Positions 6,232-13,080 of a stretch of 15,818 nucleotides of DNA are shown here, one piece after another (position 1 is the stretch's first letter; the number at the start of each line of letters is the position of its first letter). Origin of the DNA: Candidatus Omnitrophota bacterium. Lineage in GTDB: Bacteria > Omnitrophota > Omnitrophia > Omnitrophales > Aquincolibacteriaceae. The translations under genes were made by a program, and so were the position numbers. Below the pieces are notes generated by a model. That model was not told where the DNA came from. It made no database searches and saw only the letters and a program-made list of their open reading frames with translations. The DNA lies in contig JAHFHJ010000019.1 of NCBI GenBank assembly GCA_023246985.1, forward strand, positions 1 through 15,818. Direction: 5' to 3'.

Positions 6232-6996
6232 ATGATAAAGCGCATTCTTGTTATAGACATTGGGAATACGGCGGCGACATTCGGGTTTTATGAGGGTGGA
6301 CGATTGGTAAGCTTTGGATCTATTCAATATAACGATATCCCAAAATATGCTGAAAAAATTACTCGAAGTGGTAAATATAGTCATTTAGATGTTGTTATAG
6401 CTTCTGTATTCCCAAAAATAACTGCTTTTCTGAAATGTAATCTACAAATTATCAAGGGATTAAACCTTTGGGTCGTGGGTGAGAATTTGCCCATAAAAAT
6501 ACATCATAACTATAATGACTACAGTAAGTTAGGCTGTGACAGAAAGGTCAATATTTACGGAGCGACCAAAATGTACCGCCTTCCGATCCTTATCATTGAC
6601 TATGGAACTGCCATCACATTTGATTATGTTGATGCTCATGGGATTTTTCAGGGAGGAATGATTGTTCCCGGGCCCGAGACTGCCTTCCGCGCTCTCGGCC
6701 AGAGAGCCGCCTTGCTTCCCAAGCAACTTCGTCTTCCGAAAAAGGCAAAAACCTTTCTCGGCCGCACCCCTCGGGAATGCATGGAATCCGGGATCCTGGA
6801 AGGCTATGGCGCCATGACGGACGAATTGATCCAAAGGTTCCGAAAGCGGTATGGAAGGAACCTCCGAGTCCTGGCAACCGGTGGATTCGCCGAGACCCTC
6901 CGCCCCTATACAATGAATATCCATACCGTCGATCCCCAACACTCCGTCAAATCTCTTCTCGCGCTTTGGCGGGAGCGTACTTCAAAACACTCCTGA
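6232..6996 (+). CDS. coaX: type III pantothenate kinase (CoaX)
   Basis: ATP-dependent phosphorylation of pantothenate, first step of coenzyme A synthesis; the type III enzyme belongs to the ASKHA fold. 254 residues, normal length. Visible motifs are the phosphate loop IDIGNT (8-13), GCDR (101-104, the GxDR signature), IIDYGTAITFDYVD (121-134), GGMIVPGPE (141-149) and LATGGFAE (214-221). The ATG directly follows the birA TAG with no gap, and an ATGAGG just before it may serve as ribosome-binding site. Codon use is strikingly uneven. Bases about 6300-6660 (residues 24-142) are only about 36% GC by hand count, whereas the block from 6661 jumps to about 68% and birA upstream is also GC-richer. 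The reading frame and motifs run intact through the change, so this is a mosaic gene rather than a sequencing break. Confidence 0.93.
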   Translation: MIKRILVIDIGNTAATFGFYEGGRLVSFGSIQYNDIPKYAEKITRSGKYSHLDVVIASVFPKITAFLKCNLQIIKGLNLWVVGENLPIKIHHNYNDYSKLGCDRKVNIYGATKMYRLPILIIDYGTAITFDYVDAHGIFQGGMIVPGPETAFRALGQRAALLPKQLRLPKKAKTFLGRTPRECMESGILEGYGAMTDELIQRFRKRYGRNLRVLATGGFAETLRPYTMNIHTVDPQHSVKSLLALWRERTSKHS

Positions 6997-7127
6997 CCCG
7001 TTTCCTACCCTGCCTTTTCATGAATCTTTAAAATCGACCGGCCGGACTGTTCCGATTTCCAAAAAATAATGATCCTGGGGCGGGGGTATGAAACGATCCA
7101 TAATCCAAAATTTTCAAAAAATTTTCC

Positions 7128-7155
7128 TTGATTTTTTGGGTCCGTTGAATACAAT
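7128..7155 (+). promoter_or_regulatory. sigma-70 promoter of the chaperonin cluster
   Basis: TTGATT (7128-7133), a 16-bp spacer and TACAAT (7150-7155) form a good housekeeping promoter. Transcription would start near 7162, directly before the CIRCE operator, leaving a leader of about 150 nt to groEL1. The rest of the 319-bp interval between coaX and groEL1 shows no gene. Confidence 0.65.
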
Positions 7156-7165
7156 AGCGCCTCAC

Positions 7166-7192
7166 TTGGCACTCAAAAATGCCGAGTGCCGG
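7166..7192. promoter_or_regulatory. CIRCE operator for the heat-shock repressor HrcA
   Basis: TTGGCACTC, 9 bp, GAGTGCCGG. The consensus is TTAGCACTC-N9-GAGTGCTAA, so the two core GCACTC/GAGTGC half-sites and the exact 9-bp spacing are kept; the outer bases deviate (two of the three on the right arm). It starts about 4 bp after the predicted start site, where a bound HrcA would block transcription. It is the only CIRCE found in the window. hrcA itself is not in view. Confidence 0.88.
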
Positions 7193-7230
7193 TGCCGTGT
7201 CACTTGATTTTAAAGAGTACGCGACACTGC

Positions 7231-7264
7231 CCTGATGATTCGTTTTGAATCAATGAGAATCAGG
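7231..7264 (+). other. hairpin in the groEL1 leader
   Basis: CCTGATGATTC (7231-7241) can pair with GAATCAGG (7257-7264) with a small bulge. Alternatively GATTC/GAATC closes a 5-nt loop at 7237-7251. The structure sits in the untranslated leader between CIRCE and the Shine-Dalgarno sequence. A role in mRNA stability or temperature response is only a guess. Confidence 0.3.
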
Positions 7265-7315
7265 ACTGCCCACAACGCATTTCATCCGGCAACAACTCAT
7301 AAAAGGAGAACCCAT

Positions 7316-8965
7316 ATGGTAAAACAACTTCTGTTTAGTGAAGAAGCGCGCCGCGCGATTCTGCATGGCGTGGATCAGCTTGCGAACGCGGTCAAGATCA
7401 CGCTTGGCCCCAAAGGCCGTAATGTGGTCCTGGAAAAAAAATTCGGCTCCCCCACCGTCACCAAAGACGGCGTCTCGGTCGCCAAGGAGATCGAGCTCGA
7501 AGATCCTTATGAGAATATGGGCGCTCAAATGGTCAAGGAAGTCGCTTCCAAGACCTCGGACGTGGCGGGCGACGGCACCACGACCGCAACCATTCTCGCG
7601 CAGGCGATCTACCGCGAAGGCCTGAAAAATGTCACGGCCGGAGCGAACCCGATGGCCCTCAAGCGCGGCATCGATAAAGCCGTGGAAGCCATTGTCGCGG
7701 AACTTGACAGAGTCGCCAAACCGATCGGTAAGGACAAGAAAGAGATCGCTCAGATCGCCTCGATTGCCGCGAACTCCGACACCACGATCGGCGACCATAT
7801 CGCCGAAGCCATGGACAAGGTCGGCAAAGACGGCGTCATCACGGTCGAGGAAGCCAAAACCACCGCCACGGCGCTTGATGTGGTGGAAGGCATGCAGTTC
7901 GACCAGGGCTATCTTTCCCCTTATTTCGTCACCGACGCCGAGCGCATGGAAGTCGTGCTCGAAGAGCCGTTCATCCTCATCAACGAGAAAAAGATCTCCG
8001 CGGTGAAGGATATGCTTCCGATCCTCGAAGCCGCGTCCAAAGCCGGCAAGCCGCTCCTCATCATTGCCGAGGAAGTGGACGGCGAAGCGCTCGCGACCCT
8101 CGTGGTGAACAAGATTCGCGGCACGCTCACCGTTTGCGCGGTCAAAGCCCCGGGATATGGCGACCGCCGCAAAGCCATGCTCGAAGATATTGCCATCCTC
8201 ACGGGCGGCAAGGCGATCACCGAAGACCTCGGCATCAAGCTTGAGAATGTGACGCTCAAAGAACTGGGCCGTGCCAAACGCGTGACCGTGGATAAAGAAA
8301 ACACCACGATCATCGAAGGCGCCGGCAAAAGCGCGGACATCACCGGCCGCGTCGGACAGATCAAGAAACAGATCGAAAATACGGACTCGGATTATGATAA
8401 GGAGAAGCTCCAGGAACGCCTCGCGAAGCTCGCGGGCGGCGTGGCAGTCATCCATGTCGGCGCCGCGACCGAAACGGAAATGAAAGAAAAGAAAGCCCGC
8501 GTTGAAGACGCGCTTCACGCGACCCGCGCGGCCGTGGAAGAAGGGATCGTCCCGGGCGGCGGTGTGGCGCTTCTGCGCGCCTCGGCGGCGCTTGACTTGC
8601 TCAAGCTCAAGGGCGATGAGAAGATCGGTGCGAATATCATCAGACGCGCGCTCGAGGAACCTCTCCGTCAGCTGGCTTTCAACGCCGGCGAAGAAGGCTC
8701 CGTTGTCGTCCAGCGCGTCATGTCCGAAAAAGGCAACATCGGATACAACGCCGAGACCGGCGTGTTCGAGAATCTTGTGGAAGCCGGCGTAATCGATCCG
8801 AAGAAAGTCACCCGCAGCGCCCTTCAGAACGCCGCAAGCGTTTCGGGGCTCCTCCTCACCACCGAAGCGCTCATCACGGACCTTCCCGAAGAAGAGAAGA
8901 TGCCGCCGATGCCCGGCGGCGGGATGGGCGGAATGGGAGGTATGGGAGGAATGGGCGATTATTAA
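7316..8965 (+). CDS. groEL: 60 kDa chaperonin GroEL (copy 1, GGM-tailed)
   Basis: ATP-driven tetradecameric folding chamber working with GroES. 549 residues from the ATG at 7316, chosen because AGGAG at 7304-7308 is correctly spaced and MVKQLLFSEEARRAI is the normal N-terminus; the frame is open further upstream but runs through the leader. ATP-site motifs are ITLGPKGRNV, VAGDGTTTAT (the Asp equivalent to E. coli D87) and VEDALHATRAA (the D398 equivalent). The apical GroES/substrate groove keeps GYLSPYF and ATLVVNKIRG. The C-terminus is the classic flexible Gly-Met tail (GGGMGGMGGMGGMGDY). It stands first in the cluster, directly under the promoter and CIRCE, with groES 274 bp downstream instead of upstream as in standard groESL operons. 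This is the more canonical of the two copies. Confidence 0.97.
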   Translation: MVKQLLFSEEARRAILHGVDQLANAVKITLGPKGRNVVLEKKFGSPTVTKDGVSVAKEIELEDPYENMGAQMVKEVASKTSDVAGDGTTTATILAQAIYREGLKNVTAGANPMALKRGIDKAVEAIVAELDRVAKPIGKDKKEIAQIASIAANSDTTIGDHIAEAMDKVGKDGVITVEEAKTTATALDVVEGMQFDQGYLSPYFVTDAERMEVVLEEPFILINEKKISAVKDMLPILEAASKAGKPLLIIAEEVDGEALATLVVNKIRGTLTVCAVKAPGYGDRRKAMLEDIAILTGGKAITEDLGIKLENVTLKELGRAKRVTVDKENTTIIEGAGKSADITGRVGQIKKQIENTDSDYDKEKLQERLAKLAGGVAVIHVGAATETEMKEKKARVEDALHATRAAVEEGIVPGGGVALLRASAALDLLKLKGDEKIGANIIRRALEEPLRQLAFNAGEEGSVVVQRVMSEKGNIGYNAETGVFENLVEAGVIDPKKVTRSALQNAASVSGLLLTTEALITDLPEEEKMPPMPGGGMGGMGGMGGMGDY

Positions 8966-8978
8966 TCGACGCTGTTTG

Positions 8979-9009
8979 TCGTCCCCGAATGCTTTTATCG
9001 GGAGGCCAG
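8979..9009 (-). repeat. GTCAT...ATGAC-family hairpin repeat
   Basis: CCCCGAATGCTTTTATCGGG with flanking TCGT and AGGCCAG. On the minus strand it reads CTGGCCTCCCGATAAAAG and closely matches 4375-4407. The inner CCCGA/TCGGG stem follows the groEL1 stop by a few bases and could slow RNA polymerase or protect the groEL1 3' end, but there is no T-run. Confidence 0.55.
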
Positions 9010-9044
9010 AAAATAGCAACTATACCGTTCTCCATTTGATTCTA

Positions 9045-9129
9045 TCCCGACTTTAATTTTCTTTTCATGAACGGTAGTCGGGATTGCCCCAATTTCAACT
9101 TCGTTGAAATTAATAGGTATTGGGACTAA
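9045..9129 (+). repeat. structured repeat module A, copy 1
   Basis: Two consecutive stem-loops. Stem 1 is TCCCGACT (9045-9052) with AGTCGGGA (9076-9083), loop 23 nt. Stem 2 is AATTTCAA (9091-9098) with TTGAAATT (9104-9111), loop CTTCG. The module ends ATTGGGACTAA. Copy 2 at 13081-13163 has the same architecture and loop-1 length, with compensatory changes. Not coding. It lies in the groEL1-groES gap. Confidence 0.6.
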
Positions 9130-9181
9130 GGGTTCACGGTATTGTACCGCATACCCCTAAATTCGAATGTCATGCGGTACT
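9130..9181 (+). repeat. structured repeat module B, copy 1 (52 bp)
   Basis: Identical at 45 of 52 positions, without gaps, to 13027-13078. TACCGCAT (9145-9152) pairs with ATGCGGTA (9172-9179) around a 19-nt loop containing ATTCGAAT. It directly follows module A here, whereas the other copy precedes module A. Confidence 0.65.
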
Positions 9182-9212
9182 CGATTCCCGCTTAAAACAT
9201 GCGGGAATGACG
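9182..9212 (+). repeat. GTCAT...ATGAC-family hairpin repeat
   Basis: ATTCCCGC (9184-9191) and GCGGGAAT (9201-9208) form an 8-bp perfect stem around TTAAAACAT, followed by GACG. It abuts module B and ends 27 bp before the groES ATG. Confidence 0.6.
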
Positions 9213-9239
9213 AATAAATAAACCACGGAGGATTCAACC

Positions 9240-9536
9240 ATGAAAGTAAAACCGTTAGCAGACCGAGTGCTTGTGGAAGTTCTTGAAGCAGAAGCTAAAA
9301 CCAAGGGTGGAATTATTCTCCCGGACACCGCCAAAGAAGAAAAGACCGAAGGCAAGGTCATCGCCATCGGCGCAGGAAAAACGCTCGAATCCGGCAAGGT
9401 CCAGGCCATTGAAGTGAAAAAGGGGGATCGCGTGCTCTTCGGCAAATATTCCGGCGATGACATCTTAATCGACAGCGTGAAGCACAAGATTCTCAAAGAG
9501 AGCGAAATTTTGGCGGTCTACGAGACTGAAAAATAA
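9240..9536 (+). CDS. groES: 10 kDa co-chaperonin GroES
   Basis: Heptameric lid of the GroEL chamber. 98 residues, normal length. KVKPLADRVLVEVLEAE opens the beta-barrel. TKGGIILPDTAKEE (21-34) is the mobile loop with the hydrophobic IIL that docks on GroEL. GKVIAIGAGK, VKKGDRVLFGKYSG and ILKESEILAVYE complete the family pattern. GGAGG lies 7 nt before the ATG. It sits between two groEL genes, separated from groEL1 by 274 bp of structured repeats and from groEL2 by 178 bp containing another inverted-repeat element. No promoter or CIRCE of its own is evident, so it probably depends on read-through from the groEL1 promoter and can serve both GroEL copies. Confidence 0.97.
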   Translation: MKVKPLADRVLVEVLEAEAKTKGGIILPDTAKEEKTEGKVIAIGAGKTLESGKVQAIEVKKGDRVLFGKYSGDDILIDSVKHKILKESEILAVYETEK

Positions 9537-9558
9537 CCGGATTTCAAGATGCCGAATC

Positions 9559-9673
9559 CCAAACAAATAACAAATTTCAAAAAGCAACTTTTAAACGGCG
9601 GGGATTTAGGAGCTTGGAATTTGTTTGGTTCTTGTCCGCCACAGTGCGTCGGACGGATCCGTCCTCTGGCGGA
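9559..9673. repeat. composite inverted-repeat element between groES and groEL2
   Basis: An outer 10-bp inverted repeat CCAAACAAAT (9559-9568) / ATTTGTTTGG (9619-9628) is followed by a second hairpin, TCCGCCA (9635-9641) / TGGCGGA (9667-9673). The second encloses the perfect 14-bp palindrome GGACGGATCCGTCC (9651-9664). No open frame and no T-run. It resembles small non-coding dispersed repeats; no second copy is present here. Confidence 0.5.
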
Positions 9674-9714
9674 GAAATTGGTTCTTGTGATTTCTAACCC
9701 TTAAGGAGTGATTT

Positions 9715-11343
9715 ATGGCAAAAACGATATCGTATTCTGAAGACGCGCGCCAGCGGATCAAACGCGGCGTGGACATCCTCGCAAGGGCCGTCAGCGTCAC
9801 GCTCGGCCCCCGCGGCCGCAACGTCGTGATCGATAAGAAATTCGGCGCGCCGTTTGTCACCAAAGACGGCGTCACGGTGGCCAAGGAGATCGACCTGAAA
9901 GACCCGTATGAAAATATGGGCGCTCAGATGGTCCGTGAAGTCGCTGAAAAAACCTCGGATAACGCCGGGGACGGCACCACGACCGCGACGGTCCTGGCGC
10001 AGTCCATCGTTTCCGAAGGCCTGAAGAATGTCACCGCCGGCGCGAACCCTATGGCGCTCAAGCGCGGGATCGACAAAGCCGCCGCCAAGGTGGTCGAGAC
10101 CGTCAAGAAGATGTCCAAGGCCGTCAAAGGCAAAGAAGACATCCAGGCCATCGGCGCCATCAGCGCAAACAATGACGAATCGATCGGCCAACTGCTCGCT
10201 GACGCGCTGGAAAAAGTCGGCAAAGAAGGCGTGATCACGGTCGAGGAGGCGAAAGGCATTAAGACGGAACTTGAAGTGGTTGAGGGCATGCAGTTCGACC
10301 GCGGTTATTCGTCCCCTTATTTTGTGACCGACGCGGAGCGGATGGAAGTGGTCTTAAAAGAGCCTTACATCCTCCTCTTCGAAAAGAAGATCTCCACCGT
10401 CAAGGATCTCGTCCCGGTGCTTGAAAAAGTGGCGCGCCTCGGCAAACCCCTCCTCATCATTTCCGAGGATATTGAAGGCGAGGCTCTCGCAACGCTCGTG
10501 GTCAATAAGATCCGCGGCGTGCTTCAGATCGCGGCCGTCAAAGCCCCCGGATTCGGCGATCGGCGCAAGTCCCTGATGGAAGATATCGCGACCCTCACCA
10601 AGGGCAAGTTTATCTCCGAGGACCTCGGCGTGAAGCTTGAGAATGTCGACCTCGACATGCTCGGCACGGCCCAGCGCATCGTGATCGATAAGGACAATAC
10701 TACGATCGTCGGCGGCACGGGTTCGCAGAAAGACATCAAGGCCCGCTGCGAGCAGATCAAGGCCCAGATCGAGAAGTCCGATTCGGATTATGACAAGGAA
10801 AAACTCCAAGAACGGCTCGCAAAACTTTCCGGCGGCGTCGCGGTCGTCAAGGTCGGAGCGGCCACGGAGATTGAAATGAAAGAAATGAAGGCGCGCATCG
10901 AAGACGCGCTTCACGCGACCCGCGCGGCCATCGAAGAAGGTATCGTTCCGGGCGGCGGCGTAGCACTTCTCCGTTCCATCGCCTCGCTGGAGGATATTAA
11001 AGTCAGCGGCGATGAGGCGACGGGCGTTCAGATCGTGCGGCGGGCGCTCCAGGAACCGGCTCGCAAGATCGCCCACAATTCCGGCGTCGACGGATCCGTC
11101 GTGGTGAGAAGGATTCTCGAAGGCAAGGGCAGTTTTGGCTTTAATGCCCAGACCTGCGAGTACAGCGACCTGGTGGAAGATAAGGTCATTGATCCGGCGA
11201 AGGTCGTCCGCGTCGCGGTGGAGAACGCCTGCAGTATCGCGGGTCTTATTGTCACGACGGAATGCGTAATCGCGGAGAAAAAGAAAGAAGTCAAGAACGA
11301 GGATAAGAAAAAATCTTCCAATTACTCCGGCAGCATCGAATAA
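9715..11343 (+). CDS. groEL: 60 kDa chaperonin GroEL (copy 2, charged tail)
   Basis: A second full-length GroEL of 542 residues. Ring-ATPase motifs are intact (VTLGPRGRNV, NAGDGTTTAT, IEDALHATRAA), and the apical GroES-contact segments GYSSPYF and ATLVVNKIRG are retained, so it should still fold substrates with GroES. It is clearly diverged from copy 1 along its length rather than a recent duplicate. Its C-terminus lacks Gly-Met repeats: after VTTECVIAEK it carries a Lys/Glu-rich then Ser-rich tail (KKKEVKNEDKKKSSNYSGS). In GroEL the tail projects into the folding cavity, so the chamber floor would be charged instead of Gly-Met. AAGGAG is 6 nt before the ATG. No CIRCE or clear promoter precedes it, and a strong terminator follows the stop. 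Probably a specialised paralogue; its substrates are unknown. Confidence 0.96.
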   Translation: MAKTISYSEDARQRIKRGVDILARAVSVTLGPRGRNVVIDKKFGAPFVTKDGVTVAKEIDLKDPYENMGAQMVREVAEKTSDNAGDGTTTATVLAQSIVSEGLKNVTAGANPMALKRGIDKAAAKVVETVKKMSKAVKGKEDIQAIGAISANNDESIGQLLADALEKVGKEGVITVEEAKGIKTELEVVEGMQFDRGYSSPYFVTDAERMEVVLKEPYILLFEKKISTVKDLVPVLEKVARLGKPLLIISEDIEGEALATLVVNKIRGVLQIAAVKAPGFGDRRKSLMEDIATLTKGKFISEDLGVKLENVDLDMLGTAQRIVIDKDNTTIVGGTGSQKDIKARCEQIKAQIEKSDSDYDKEKLQERLAKLSGGVAVVKVGAATEIEMKEMKARIEDALHATRAAIEEGIVPGGGVALLRSIASLEDIKVSGDEATGVQIVRRALQEPARKIAHNSGVDGSVVVRRILEGKGSFGFNAQTCEYSDLVEDKVIDPAKVVRVAVENACSIAGLIVTTECVIAEKKKEVKNEDKKKSSNYSGSIE

Positions 11344-11353
11344 AGCGACCCAT

Positions 11354-11391
11354 AAAAAAGGCCTGTTCCCTTCCGGGAACAGGCCTTTTTT
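11354..11391 (+). terminator. strong intrinsic terminator of the chaperonin cluster
   Basis: GGCCTGTTCCC (11360-11370), loop TTCC, GGGAACAGGCC (11375-11385), then T6. The stem is extended by A6 before it, so it can act on both strands. It starts 11 bp after the groEL2 stop. Confidence 0.93.
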
Positions 11392-11645
11392 ATTGTCTAA
11401 ATTCTTAACGACATTTGATTTTGGGTATCGACGGCACTGTACACGACGAAGCTTGAGATTGAACATCCCCCAACGCACACACCTGTTTTGAGGATCCGGT
11501 ACCAATTCCAGACCGGGTCTGGAATTGGGTGCGCAAAGCTTTTGTCCGGCGCATTGTTCGGCGTATTGTTGATGAGGGGCAAGGGATGCGAGGCAGAATA
11601 GCACCCTGCAGCGTGGCCGATGAATTTGGGGACTATAAAATAACG
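11392..11645. other. gene-free interval with a 27-bp palindrome
   Basis: No supportable gene. It holds GACATTTGATTTT (11410-11422, also at 5611-5623) and a perfect odd palindrome CCAATTCCAGACC-G-GGTCTGGAATTGG (11502-11528) centred on CCGGG. The palindrome has no T-run. The interval separates the convergent groEL2 and helicase genes. Confidence 0.5.
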
Positions 11646-11666
11646 AAGTCGATCTTAGCGCGACTT
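11646..11666 (-). terminator. possible weak terminator of the helicase gene
   Basis: AAGTCG / CGACTT (6-bp stem, 9-nt loop) overlaps the helicase stop codon and on the minus strand is followed by TTATTTTATA. Stem and T-run are both modest. Confidence 0.3.
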
Positions 11667-12905
11667 GCGGAAAGCAGGGGCGATATAGCCGCGGGAGCGG
11701 CCTCCCCGGCCGAAGCGCCGGCCGCCGAAAGAGGCGACTTTGACGGGCTTATGCTCGACAAAGCTTTCGAGCGCCATTTCGGGATGTTCCGAGATGGGAA
11801 CCGCCATGCGCATGAGCTTTTCGATGTCCTTGATATCCTTGCCTTGTTCGGGCGTCGCGAACGAGATCGCGTGCCCTTTATCACCGATACGGCCCGTGCG
11901 GCCGATACGATGTACATAATTTTCGGATTCATCGGGGAGATCATAGTTGAGCACCAGTTCGATCCCCTTCACGTCAATGCCCCGCGCCGCGATGTCGGTG
12001 GCCACAAGAATGCGGTACTTCCCGGATTTGAACCCCTCCAGGGCTTCCCGCCTCTGGGAGAGGGAGCGGTCCGCGTGGATCTCGGCGGCCCGGTGCCCCA
12101 TTTCCCGAACCGCGCGGGCGATCTTGTAAGCGCCGATTTTGGTCCTGGAAAAGACAAGCACGGTCCCGTGGTATTGCGCCAGCACCTTTTTCAAAAGATC
12201 CCGCTTGGCTTCTTTTTTGACGACGAAAACTTCCTGGGTAATCTTCTCCGCCACCGTCCCGGATTTCGCGATCTCGATGTGAATCGGCAGCTTCATCTGG
12301 CTCGAGGCGATCTTCATGATCGTTTCCGGAATGGTCGCTGAAAAAAGCATGGTTTGACGATCCTTCGGAATGGCTTGAAGGATCCTGTTGATCTGCGGCG
12401 CGAAACCCATATCCAGCATCCGGTCGGCCTCATCGAGCACCAGAATGCTGATCTCATTCATAAAGACATACCGTTGTTCCATATGGTCCAGCAAGCGGCC
12501 CGGGGTCGCGATCAGAATGCGCGGATGCTGGCGGAGTTCCTGGATCTGATTATGCATGGAAGCGCCGCCGATCAGAACCGCGAATTTGATCTTGGGATCA
12601 AGTTTATGCAGACTTTGATGGACCTGAGAGGCCAGTTCGCGGGTCGGCACAAGGATCAGACCGCGGCCTTTTTTCTGGGCAAGACGCTGGATCATCGGGA
12701 TCCCGAACGCCATCGTCTTCCCCGTCCCCGTCTGTGCGACCCCGATCACATCCTGTCCATCGATGGCCAAAGGAATGGCTTTCTGCTGGATCGGTGTCGG
12801 CGTATGAAATTTGAGCTTCTCAAGGATTTCAAGAATATGGGGCGCGATGCCGAGACCGTAAAAACTCGGAGAAACGGGCGGTTCTACCGCCGGATGTGTG
12901 TTCAC
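11655..12905 (-). CDS. DEAD-box ATP-dependent RNA helicase, RhlE-like
   Basis: 416 residues with the full helicase set: Q motif (F16 to Q40, TPTPIQ), motif I AQTGTGKT (57-64), PTRELA (87-92), TPGR (134-137), DEAD (158-161), SAT (189-191), ATDIAARGID (302-311) and HRIGRTGR (332-339). It should unwind short RNA duplexes in ribosome assembly or mRNA decay. A short basic tail rich in Gly/Arg (FGGRRFGRGGRSRGY, 393-407) is typical of RhlE-like proteins and probably binds RNA. There is no CsdA/DbpA-type RNA-binding domain. The start is GTG at 12905, with AGGAG about 10 nt upstream. TATAAC at 12959-12964 (minus) is a possible -10 box, but the -35 is poor. Its upstream region contains repeat modules B and A. 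Its stop converges with the groEL2 terminator region. Confidence 0.94.
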   Translation of the reverse strand: MNTHPAVEPPVSPSFYGLGIAPHILEILEKLKFHTPTPIQQKAIPLAIDGQDVIGVAQTGTGKTMAFGIPMIQRLAQKKGRGLILVPTRELASQVHQSLHKLDPKIKFAVLIGGASMHNQIQELRQHPRILIATPGRLLDHMEQRYVFMNEISILVLDEADRMLDMGFAPQINRILQAIPKDRQTMLFSATIPETIMKIASSQMKLPIHIEIAKSGTVAEKITQEVFVVKKEAKRDLLKKVLAQYHGTVLVFSRTKIGAYKIARAVREMGHRAAEIHADRSLSQRREALEGFKSGKYRILVATDIAARGIDVKGIELVLNYDLPDESENYVHRIGRTGRIGDKGHAISFATPEQGKDIKDIEKLMRMAVPISEHPEMALESFVEHKPVKVASFGGRRFGRGGRSRGYIAPAFRKSR

Positions 12906-13002
12906 CCCGTTAGATCTCCTATCAAATTTTGCTTTTTATCGAAAAATGCGGAAGCTGCGTTATACCGCGTAAATTTCTCATTCAAATCGCGTGAGAGATT
13001 CC

Positions 13003-13055
13003 ATACTGCATCCCCATCGATTTTATGGGTTCGCAGTATTGTACCGCATACCCAT
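13003..13055. other. nested and mutually exclusive stems overlapping module B, copy 2
   Basis: ATACTGC (13003-13009) pairs with GCAGTAT (13033-13039) and encloses CCCAT/ATGGG (13013-13017 with 13025-13029). Alternatively ATGGGT (13025-13030) pairs with ACCCAT (13050-13055). The two folds cannot coexist. The region lies about 100-150 bp upstream of the helicase start; a switching role is unproven. Confidence 0.3.
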
Positions 13056-13078
13056 CCATTCGAATGCCATGCGGGACT
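13027..13078 (+). repeat. structured repeat module B, copy 2 (52 bp)
   Basis: Matches 9130-9181 at 45 of 52 positions without gaps, including GTATTGTACCGCATACCC-like and ATTCGAATG segments. The stem ACCGCAT/ATGCGGG is shortened by one pair compared with copy 1. Module A follows 2 bp later. Confidence 0.65.
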
Positions 13079-13080
13079 AC

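Noticed and set aside
7030..7058. Terminator after coaX (AAATCG...CGATTT)
   Set aside because: A 6-7-bp stem with a loop of about 16 nt and no T-run; too weak to call.
8979..9009. Intrinsic terminator for groEL1
   Set aside because: A short 5-bp stem with no following T-run, and it matches the dispersed repeat family; termination here would also cut off groES.
7250..9019. 589-codon minus-strand open frame over groEL1
   Set aside because: Antisense shadow of groEL1; His/Asp/Arg-rich low-complexity translation. A similar shadow over groEL2 (10354-11604) arises from the same codon bias.
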